DNA from: Thermohalobaculum sp965263335
GTDB taxonomy: Bacteria > Pseudomonadota > Alphaproteobacteria > Rhodobacterales > Rhodobacteraceae
Direction of reading: 5' to 3'
Assembly (NCBI GenBank): GCA_965263335.1
Contig: CBDHHE010000001.1
Coordinates: 1,984,001 to 2,048,000, forward strand
Length of the DNA: 64,000 nt
Shown piece after piece: positions 53,623 through 60,700 of the stretch. A program made the translations under genes and the position numbers. Every line of letters begins with the position of its first letter. Position 1 is the first letter of the stretch. The notes under the pieces are model-generated. The model had not been told where the DNA came from. It worked only from the letters and a program-made list of their open reading frames with translations, and did not search any database.

Positions 53623-54222
53623 ATGTCGAGTGCGCAAAAACCTGATGTCACAAACCTCGACGAGGGCGATCAGCCCGAGGACATCTCGAGCCTCGAAGGC
53701 GTGGATGTCAATCACACCAGCCGCATTCGTGTACAGTTCCTGGTGTCGCAGCATGCGTCGCTGGTCACGCAGACCCAGTTTGCGGACGCAAAAGCGGCGG
53801 CGCTCATGACGCTCATGGGACTGGTTGCCCTGAACGGACCGGTCAAGATCGGAGCGGTGGGTCGCAACGACATCGATGCGATCATCATCTTCGTCCTGAT
53901 GATGGTGGCGATCGGGCTTGCGATCTGGTCGATCATTCCGCGCTATCCGGACAGCGAGATGCGCGAGAAGATCCGGCGCACGGATCGTTTCTCCTGGCCC
54001 AGCCTTGTGGCCCACGGCCATGAACCACTGGAGTACGCACGCTTCATGCGCACCGCACAGGTGTCCGATCTCGTGATGTCCCTCGCGCGAACGAACGTGG
54101 CGACCGCGCAGGTCCTCTTTCGCAAATTCAAGGCCTTGAGAGCTGCGTTTCTTCTCGCCGCCTTCGATCTGGTGCTGATCGTTCTGCACGTGATGGGTGT
54201 TGAACTCATCCAGCACGGCTGA
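53623..54222 (+). CDS. Pycsar-effector-like (DUF5706) membrane protein, orphan
   Basis: A 199-residue protein. A soluble N terminus leads into FADAKAAALMTLMGLVAL, then a second helix IIIFVLMMVAIGLAIWSIIPRYP, a cytosolic stretch, and a third helix AAFLLAAFDLVLIVLHVMG. The D-x-K-A start, the PR after the second helix and the three-helix layout match the PycTM/DUF5706 family, whose defence members are membrane-disrupting effectors switched on by cyclic CMP or UMP. No pyrimidine cyclase gene lies next to it, so a defence role here is unproven. Confidence 0.65.
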   Translation: MSSAQKPDVTNLDEGDQPEDISSLEGVDVNHTSRIRVQFLVSQHASLVTQTQFADAKAAALMTLMGLVALNGPVKIGAVGRNDIDAIIIFVLMMVAIGLAIWSIIPRYPDSEMREKIRRTDRFSWPSLVAHGHEPLEYARFMRTAQVSDLVMSLARTNVATAQVLFRKFKALRAAFLLAAFDLVLIVLHVMGVELIQHG

Positions 54223-54289
54223 GCCGGTCTTGCACACACGGGCCGCTGGGCGCATTGTAGCGATGATTACGCCATGAGGAGCTGCCGCC

Positions 54290-55054
54290 ATGTCCGTCAC
54301 CGATCTTGCACCGCGCACCGACAATCTTCCCTTTCATCAGGAACGGATAGACCTCGCGGCCAGCTTCCGCTGGACGGCACGTCTCAACATGCACGAAGGC
54401 GTCTCGAACCATTTCTCGCTGAGCGTGAACGACGACGGGACCCAGTTCCTGATGAACCCCAATCAGGTCCATTTCAGCCTGATCAAGGCCTCGGACCTTC
54501 TGCTGATCGACGCGAACGATCCCGAGACGATGGATCGGCCCGACGCGCCCGACCCGACCGCGTGGGGTCTGCATGGCGCGCTGCACCGGCTCTGCCCGCA
54601 CGCCCGCTGCGCGATGCACGTGCACTCGGTGCATGCGACCGTTCTCGCCTGCCTGAAGGATCCGGTGTTGCCCCCCGTCGATCAGAACTGTGCGATGTTC
54701 TTCAACCGGATCGCCTATGACACCGACTATGGCGGACTTGCGCTGGAAGAAGAGGCCGAGCGGGCGTGCACCAAGCTCGAGGATCCGTCCAAGAAAGTGC
54801 TGATCATGGGCAATCACGGCATCATGGTCATCGGTGATACGGTGGCCGACACCTTCAACCGCATGTACTATTTCGAGCGCGCCTGCGAGGTCTACATCAA
54901 GTCGCTCTGGACAGGCCGGGAAATGGCCGTGCTGTCGGATGAGACGGCCGAGCAGGTGGCTCAGGAGATCGAGGACTTCGGCATCGTCGCCCACAAGCAT
55001 CTGGACAGCGTCAAGGCGCTGCTCGACAGGGACGAGCCGGACTACAGGGCCTGA
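54290..55054 (+). CDS. Class II aldolase/adducin family protein
   Basis: A 254-residue protein of the FucA/AraD fold: RLNMHEGVSNHFSLSV, MNPNQVHFSLIKASDLLLID, zinc histidines in AMHVHSVHATVLA, and GNHGIMVIGDTVADTFNRMYYFERACE. It probably cleaves a C-C bond or epimerises or decarboxylates a hydroxy acid. It opens a plus-strand operon with sulfatase and P450 genes (43 bp to the next start). Substrate not determinable. Confidence 0.85.
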   Translation: MSVTDLAPRTDNLPFHQERIDLAASFRWTARLNMHEGVSNHFSLSVNDDGTQFLMNPNQVHFSLIKASDLLLIDANDPETMDRPDAPDPTAWGLHGALHRLCPHARCAMHVHSVHATVLACLKDPVLPPVDQNCAMFFNRIAYDTDYGGLALEEEAERACTKLEDPSKKVLIMGNHGIMVIGDTVADTFNRMYYFERACEVYIKSLWTGREMAVLSDETAEQVAQEIEDFGIVAHKHLDSVKALLDRDEPDYRA

Positions 55055-55097
55055 CCCTGCTCTGGGGCGAACCCGGCATGCCGGGCGGAGTGGCGCT

Positions 55098-56474
55098 GTG
55101 ACAAATGTTCTGCTGATCATGGCGGACGAGCTTTCATGCGCAGGCGTCGGGGCGCTCGGCGGCCGGGCCGTGACACCCAACCTGGATGCGCTGGCGCGGC
55201 GCGGTCTCGTGTTCGACGCCGCCTACACACCCTCTCCCATCTGCGTCCCCACCCGGGCGGCGATCGCCACGGGACGCTATCTGCATGAGATCGGCTACTG
55301 GTCTTCTGCCGAACCCTATGACGGGCGCGTACCCGGCTGGGGCCATCGCTTGCAGGAGGCGGGCGTTCCGGTGACCTCGATCGGCAAGCTGCATTACCGG
55401 CGTGCAGCCGATCCGACCGGGTTCGACACGCAGATCGAACCCATTCATGTGGTCGACGGGCGCGGCTGGCTTCAGGCCCTTTTGCGCCGCCCTCTGCCCT
55501 CCTATGACGCGACGGCAGAGCTCTCCGAACAGATCGGCCCGGGCATGACCGACTATACCCGGTTTGATTCGCGCGTGACCGACGAGGCGTGCCGCTGGCT
55601 CGGGGCCGCCCCCGATGCGCCGTGGGTCACGTTCGTCAGCTACCTGAGCCCGCATTATCCCCTGATCGCGCCGGATCGATACTTCGGGCTCTATGACCCA
55701 TCTGATTTCGAGAGCGATGAGGACCCCCTGCCCGACCATCCGATCTTGCGCGAGATCGGCGCGTTCTTCGACCATGATGCCCACTTCACCCCGGAGGCGC
55801 GCGGCATCGCACGGGCGGCCTATTGGGGGCTCTGCTCGTTTCTGGACGCGCAGGTGGGACGTGTTCTGGAGGCGCTCGAGGCGTCGGGACAGGCCGAGGA
55901 CACGTTGGTGATCTTCACGTCCGATCATGGCGAGATGCTGGGCGAGAAGGGGTTCTGGACGAAGTCGACCATGTACGAGGCCTCGGCGCGCGTGCCGTTG
56001 TTCGTCGCGGGGCGCGGCGTACCCGCCGAACGCCGGTCAGCACCTGTGAGCCTGATCGATCTCGCCCCCACCATCTTGAACGCCGCGGCGGTTGATGCCT
56101 CGGGATTGCCGGGCATTGATCTCACGCAGGAGGCCGTGCCCGAACGCACCGTGTTCAGCGAGTATCACGATGGCGGTGTCTCTGTCGGGATCACCATGGT
56201 GCGCTGGGGCACGTGGAAGTATGTCCACTATGCCGAGGGCCACCGGCCGCAACTCTTTGACCTGATGTCCGATCCGGGCGAGACGACTGATCTTGCCGCG
56301 GTGCGGCCAGAAATCGTCGCCGAGGCACGCAGACGGATGTCCGGTGCCTTCGATCCGGAAGCCGTGAATGCCCGCGCGCACGCCGATCAGGCACGCAAGC
56401 TGGCCGAGCTTGGCGGGCGCGAAAAGGTGCTCGCGGAGCCGCAGTGGAACTTCACACCGGCCGACAGTCGTTGA
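55098..56474 (+). CDS. Type I sulfatase
   Basis: A 458-residue member of the alkaline-phosphatase/arylsulfatase superfamily: NVLLIMADELSCAGVGALGG, the formylglycine motif CVPTR (Cys49 to Arg53, CxPxR) in PSPICVPTRAAIATGR, HYPLIAPDRYF, IFTSDHGEMLGEKG and WKYVHYAEGHRPQLFDL. It lacks a signal peptide, so it is likely cytoplasmic, as choline-sulfatase-like enzymes are. The GTG start at 55098 follows GGCGGAG by 7 nt; the frame extends upstream as a shadow of the aldolase gene. A formylglycine-generating enzyme is not in the window. Confidence 0.88.
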   Translation: MTNVLLIMADELSCAGVGALGGRAVTPNLDALARRGLVFDAAYTPSPICVPTRAAIATGRYLHEIGYWSSAEPYDGRVPGWGHRLQEAGVPVTSIGKLHYRRAADPTGFDTQIEPIHVVDGRGWLQALLRRPLPSYDATAELSEQIGPGMTDYTRFDSRVTDEACRWLGAAPDAPWVTFVSYLSPHYPLIAPDRYFGLYDPSDFESDEDPLPDHPILREIGAFFDHDAHFTPEARGIARAAYWGLCSFLDAQVGRVLEALEASGQAEDTLVIFTSDHGEMLGEKGFWTKSTMYEASARVPLFVAGRGVPAERRSAPVSLIDLAPTILNAAAVDASGLPGIDLTQEAVPERTVFSEYHDGGVSVGITMVRWGTWKYVHYAEGHRPQLFDLMSDPGETTDLAAVRPEIVAEARRRMSGAFDPEAVNARAHADQARKLAELGGREKVLAEPQWNFTPADSR

Positions 56475-56480
56475 GACGCA

Positions 56481-57674
56481 ATGGCTGGCCCCACTCATCC
56501 GCACGAAGACGCAGGACCAGCGCCGGTCTTCGAGATCGACCCGGACGCATTCTGGTCAGACCCGTACCCTGATCTGGCGCGCATGCGCCGCGAGGCCCCG
56601 ATCGCCACCGTGCCCCAGCTCGGCGCCACGCTGATCACGCGGCGCGACGACATCTCGGCCTGCGAAAAGCGGGTCGACATCTTCAGTTCGCACCAGCCCG
56701 ACGGTCTGATGACCCGTCTGATGGGCGAAAACCTCATGCGAAAAGATGGCGAGGCCCACCAGCACGAGCGGCGCGCCATCTTCCCAGCGGTTTCACCGCG
56801 CACCGTGCGCGACCGATGGCTCGCACAGTTCCGCGCCGATGCCGAAACGCTGCTGACGGAGCTCCGTCCGCGCGGCACGGCCGATCTGGTGCGCGACTTC
56901 GCAATGCCGCTCTCCGGGCATGCCCTGCGTGCGATCACGGGGCTCGAGAGCCTGAGCTGCACCGAGATGGATGCCGTCTCCCAGGCAATGATCGACGGCA
57001 TCGCCAACTATGCCGGAGACCTCGATGTCGAAGCGCGCTGCCACGCGGCCACAGACAAGATCGACACGCATATCGAGGCGCGGCTTCCGGCGTTGCGCCA
57101 TGCTCCCGATCAAAGCCTGATCGGCGCCATGCTGCGGGCGGACCTGCCGGAGACGGCGATCCGGGCGAATGTGAAGCTCGCCATTTCCGGCGGCCAGAAC
57201 GAACCCAGGGATGCCATCGCCGGCACAATCTGGGCACTGCTCGACCATCCGGATCAGCTGGCCGAGGTCCGCGCCGGAGCGGTCACCTGGGCTCAGGTGC
57301 TGGATGAATATCTGCGCTGGCTCTCACCAATCGGCATGTCACCGCGACGCGTCGCACAGCCCCATGTGCACAACGGCGTCGCTTTTTCGCCTGATGAACG
57401 GGTCTTTCTGATGTTCGGGTCTGCGAACCGCGATGAAGCCCACTTCGCCCGCGCCGATCAGTTCGACCTGTCGCGCGACGCCTCCAAGCACATCGCGTTT
57501 GGCGCAGGCCCGCACTTTTGTGCGGGGGCGGCTGCGTCCCGGGCCCTGATCGCCGACGTTGCGCTGCCGATGATCTTCGAGGCATTGCCGGGCATGCGTC
57601 TCACAGGCTCGCCAAGGATCGGCGGCTGGGCGTTCCGCGGATTGCTGGAACTGCCCGTGGCGTGGGACACCTGA
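56481..57674 (+). CDS. Cytochrome P450 with atypical I-helix
   Basis: A 397-residue bacterial P450. Haem thiolate Cys347 lies in FGAGPHFCAG; the K-helix ExxR is EYLRWLSP. The I-helix, normally AGxxT with an acid-alcohol pair for oxygen activation, reads ISGGQNEPRD, with no threonine and Asn-Glu in its place. A subset of alphaproteobacterial P450s shares this. It starts 6 bp after the sulfatase stop, so it belongs to the same operon. The redox partner genes are not adjacent. Confidence 0.88.
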   Translation: MAGPTHPHEDAGPAPVFEIDPDAFWSDPYPDLARMRREAPIATVPQLGATLITRRDDISACEKRVDIFSSHQPDGLMTRLMGENLMRKDGEAHQHERRAIFPAVSPRTVRDRWLAQFRADAETLLTELRPRGTADLVRDFAMPLSGHALRAITGLESLSCTEMDAVSQAMIDGIANYAGDLDVEARCHAATDKIDTHIEARLPALRHAPDQSLIGAMLRADLPETAIRANVKLAISGGQNEPRDAIAGTIWALLDHPDQLAEVRAGAVTWAQVLDEYLRWLSPIGMSPRRVAQPHVHNGVAFSPDERVFLMFGSANRDEAHFARADQFDLSRDASKHIAFGAGPHFCAGAAASRALIADVALPMIFEALPGMRLTGSPRIGGWAFRGLLELPVAWDT

Positions 57675-57709
57675 GACAATCGTGACGCTGTGGGGATTGA
57701 CGGGCGCTC

Positions 57710-57725
57710 AGAAATCTCCATTTCT
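57710..57725 (+). promoter_or_regulatory. AGAAAT-N4-ATTTCT operator candidate before the MBL gene
   Basis: A perfect 6-bp inverted repeat with a 4-bp spacer in the 83-bp gap before the persulfide-dioxygenase-like gene. TTGACG at 57697-57702 stands at -35 distance from it, so a bound protein would cover the -10 region, as expected for a repressor. BigR-type regulators control similar genes elsewhere, which makes the window's SoxR one candidate. Confidence 0.35.
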
Positions 57726-57757
57726 TGAGTGTAATTTCCAGAGTGGGGAGTGTCCGC

Positions 57758-58621
57758 ATGTCACCCGATGTCACCGCCTTCTTCGACGAACCCACCAACA
57801 CCGCGACATATATCGTTCGCGATCCGGCAAGCAGGGCCGCTGCCATCATCGACTCGGTGCTCGACTTCGACCAGGCATCCGGCAGGACGGGCACGGCCGC
57901 GGCCGACCGGCTGATCGCGCATGTGGAGGCAAACGACCTCGAGGTGCAGTGGATCCTCGAGACCCATGTGCACGCGGATCACCTCTCGGCGGCCCCCTAC
58001 CTGCAGGATGCGCTCGGCGGCAAGATCGGCATCGGAGCGGAGATCACAACCGTTCAGGACGTCTTCGGCAAGGTCTTCAACGCCGGCACCGCATTCGAGC
58101 GCGATGGCTCGCAGTTCGACGCCCTGTTCCGGGAGCAGGACCGGATCGAGATCGGAGGGTTGTCCGGGTTCGTGCTCCACACCCCGGGGCACACGCCCGC
58201 ATGCTGCACCTTTGTGATCGGGGACGCGGCGTTCGTGGGCGACACGCTGTTCATGCCGGATTTCGGGACTGCGCGCTGCGACTTTCCGGGCGGCTCCGCC
58301 CGCGAGCTCTGGCACTCGATCCAGAAAATCCTGAGCCTGCCGGACGATACGCGGATTTTCACATGCCATGACTACAAGGCACCGGGAAGAGACCAGTTCG
58401 CGTGGGAAAGCACCGTGGGCGAGCAAAAGGCCCGGAACAAGCATGTGGGCGGTGAAGCGGTCGAGGACGACTTTGTCGCGATGCGCGAGGCGCGCGATGC
58501 AACCCTGTCGATGCCGAAGCTGATCGTGCCCTCGATCCAGGTCAACATGCGCGGCGGAAATCTGCCGGAGCCCGAGGACAACGGCACGGTCTACCTGAAG
58601 GTCCCGATCAACCGCCTCTGA
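57758..58621 (+). CDS. MBL-fold persulfide-dioxygenase-like protein (ETHE1/Blh type)
   Basis: A 287-residue metallo-beta-lactamase-fold protein: YIVRDPASRAAAIIDSVLDFD, ETHVHADHLSAAPYL (His70, His72, Asp74, His75), HTPGHTPACCTFVIGD, GDTLFMPDFGTARCDFPGGSA and FTCHDYKAPGR. These are features of the Blh/ETHE1 group, which oxidises glutathione persulfide to sulfite. GGGGAG lies 7 nt before the ATG at 57758. With the sox genes in the same window it may detoxify sulfane sulfur in the cytoplasm. It could instead be read as the last gene of the P450 operon. Confidence 0.85.
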   Translation: MSPDVTAFFDEPTNTATYIVRDPASRAAAIIDSVLDFDQASGRTGTAAADRLIAHVEANDLEVQWILETHVHADHLSAAPYLQDALGGKIGIGAEITTVQDVFGKVFNAGTAFERDGSQFDALFREQDRIEIGGLSGFVLHTPGHTPACCTFVIGDAAFVGDTLFMPDFGTARCDFPGGSARELWHSIQKILSLPDDTRIFTCHDYKAPGRDQFAWESTVGEQKARNKHVGGEAVEDDFVAMREARDATLSMPKLIVPSIQVNMRGGNLPEPEDNGTVYLKVPINRL

Positions 58622-58775
58622 TCAGCGCAGCGAACGCCTGCTCAGAGGGTCGCCGGGCAAGACCGGGATCGGTGTTCAACGGTGTCCGTCCGCCAAGAGC
58701 GGAACGGACAGAGTCATCTGCCGCCGCCTGCGGCCCAAGGCCTTGGCGCGGCGGCGGGCGCATGCGGCAAAGCGG

Positions 58776-59900
58776 TTAGGCAGCCTTTTCCCGTTGGATC
58801 CGTTCCATTTCCTCCGACACGATGCGCTCGTGGTGCTCCTCCGCCGCCCGGGCATTGGACAGATCGATCTCGGGCGCCATCGGACCATCCGTCCGCAACC
58901 CCGAGAAGGCCAGTTTCAAGAGCTTCAGCGGGTTGGAAAAGGCGATGTTCGCCGCCGTCGGTTCATAGCCGCAATGGGCCATGCAGTCAGCGCATTTCTC
59001 GTAGTTGCCCGTGCCGTACTTTTCCCACTCCGTGGTTTCCATCAACTCGGCATATGACTTGGCGTGGCCCTCGCCCAGGAGGTAGCACGGCTTCTGCCAG
59101 CCGAACACGTTGCGGGTCGGCATACCCCAGGGGGTGCAGAGCATCTCCTGATTGCCGAGCAGGAAATCCAGGAACACAGGCGAGTGCGAGAGGTTCCATT
59201 TGGAGCCGCGCGCCTTGCCGATCTTCCAGACATCGCGAAAGAAGCTCTTGGTCTTGCGGCGGTTCAGGAAGCTCTGCTGGTCCGGTGCGCGTTCATAGGC
59301 AAAGCCGGGCGAAATCGAGATGCCGACCCCGAGGGCGCTTGCGTAGTCAAGATAGTCCGCCAGCTCCTCGGCGGGATACCCGTCGAAGATCGTGGCATTC
59401 ACATTGACCGCGAAGCCCTTGTCCTGGGCCGCCTTGATCGCTCGGACCGCACGCTGGAAGACGCCTTTCTGGTCGACCGCGACATCGTGGTGTTCCTTGA
59501 GGCCGTCGAGGTGCACGCTGAAGAACAGGTAGGGCGAGGGTTCGAACAGCTTCAGCTTCTTCTCGAGAAGCAACGCGTTGGTGCAGAGCGAGACATACTT
59601 CCTGCGCGCGACAAGGCCCGCGACGATCTCGCCGATCTCCTTGTGGATCAGCGGCTCGCCTCCGGGGATCGCAACCATCGGTGCACCGCATTCCTCGGCC
59701 GCGTCCCAGCATTGCTGCGGGGTCAGGCGGCGGTTCAGGATGAGGTCCGGATAGTCGATCTTGCCGCAGCCGGGACAGGCAAGATTGCACTTGAAGAGCG
59801 GCTCGAGCATCAGCACCAGCGGATAGCGCTTGTTGCGCTTCAGTTTCTGCCCGGCGATGTAGGCGGCCACCGCCATCTGCTGCCGAAACGGAACACCCAT
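58776..59900 (-). CDS. hpnH: HpnH, adenosylhopane synthase (radical SAM)
   Basis: A 374-residue radical SAM enzyme with the cluster motif KCNLACPGCGKI (Cys38, Cys42, Cys45) and HpnH hallmarks: MVAIPGGEPLIHKEIGEIV, SVHLDGLKEHHD, NATIFDGYPAEEL, WNLSHSPVFLDFLLG and the C-terminal cysteines YEKCADCMAHCGYEP. HpnH adds 5'-deoxyadenosyl to hopene, the first step of C35 hopanoid side chains. It is the last of three hpn genes on this strand, 129 bp after hpnM. Confidence 0.94.
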   Translation of the reverse strand: MGVPFRQQMAVAAYIAGQKLKRNKRYPLVLMLEPLFKCNLACPGCGKIDYPDLILNRRLTPQQCWDAAEECGAPMVAIPGGEPLIHKEIGEIVAGLVARRKYVSLCTNALLLEKKLKLFEPSPYLFFSVHLDGLKEHHDVAVDQKGVFQRAVRAIKAAQDKGFAVNVNATIFDGYPAEELADYLDYASALGVGISISPGFAYERAPDQQSFLNRRKTKSFFRDVWKIGKARGSKWNLSHSPVFLDFLLGNQEMLCTPWGMPTRNVFGWQKPCYLLGEGHAKSYAELMETTEWEKYGTGNYEKCADCMAHCGYEPTAANIAFSNPLKLLKLAFSGLRTDGPMAPEIDLSNARAAEEHHERIVSEEMERIQREKAA

Positions 59901-60029
59901 CAGTCACTCTCCTGCCGCGGGCCTGAGCCCTTGTTGATCTGCCGTGTTAGCGCATGCAGCAAGACGGTCAAGGAAGACACTGTCGCACAAGCATCACAAA
60001 CGCGCGGGTCGCGACGTCCTGTGGAAAAG

Positions 60030-60620
60030 CTAGAGGCTGTTCTCACGCAAATGCGCGATGAGCGCCGCAGCCCCGCCCTTGTTGATGATCGCCGCGAATT
60101 CGTCGCGCTTGAGCAGCAGGAAGGACGTGCCTCCGACCATCACATCGATGATCTTCGGGCCGCGATCGGGGAAGTCGCGTATGCGCCAGTCCACCGGCAG
60201 ATCCTTGCCGTTCGTGCGCTTGTAGACCGCGCTGACAAGCACATCACGCCGGGCGGGCTTGGCACCGCCGACCGCGGGCGGCGTGTCCAGACCCTTGTCG
60301 AACTGCGAGTTGTAGAGATGTGCCATGAAACCCGGCAGCAACGACCCGACCTCGTCGCGCTCCGCATCCGAGAACCCTTGCGCGGCGGTGCCGAGCAGGA
60401 AGCGCTGCCAGACATCGAAGGCGAATGCATCGGTGACGGCGGCCCGCAAGGCGGGTCCCGCGTCGCCGTCGGCGCCGTTCAGCGCCTTGTGCGCGTCGGC
60501 AACAAGCGTCTCGGCGAGTGCAATCGCCCGCGTCTCCTTGTCATTCGCAAGCGCAAGCGGGTGCTGTGCGAGAGCAAACAGCAGACAAACGGCGGCAAAC
60601 AGGCGCAACGCAACGGGCAT
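60030..60620 (-). CDS. hpnM: HpnM/MlaC-like periplasmic lipid-binding protein
   Basis: A 196-residue protein with signal peptide ALRLFAAVCLLFALAQHPLALA and the toluene-tolerance Ttg2D/MlaC fold: FDVWQRFLLGTAAQGFSDAERDEVGSLLPGFMAHLY, VDWRIRDFPDRGPKIIDVMVGGTSFLLLKRDEFAAIINKGG. Such a protein sits with hpnN in hopanoid loci and is presumed to carry lipid through the periplasm. AAGGAG precedes the ATG at 60620. An upstream open frame to 60704 has no good start. Confidence 0.88.
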   Translation of the reverse strand: MPVALRLFAAVCLLFALAQHPLALANDKETRAIALAETLVADAHKALNGADGDAGPALRAAVTDAFAFDVWQRFLLGTAAQGFSDAERDEVGSLLPGFMAHLYNSQFDKGLDTPPAVGGAKPARRDVLVSAVYKRTNGKDLPVDWRIRDFPDRGPKIIDVMVGGTSFLLLKRDEFAAIINKGGAAALIAHLRENSL

Positions 60621-60700
60621 CCGGCTCTCCTTGATGGCGCATCGCTCTCTAGAATGGTCATTCGTGCCGGATCCGTCGAGACCATCGCAAAAATTTGGTC

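Noticed and set aside
58720..58755. GC-rich hairpin GCCGCCGC...GCGGCGGC after the MBL gene as a terminator
   Set aside because: The loop is long and no T-run follows on either strand, so it does not qualify as an intrinsic terminator.
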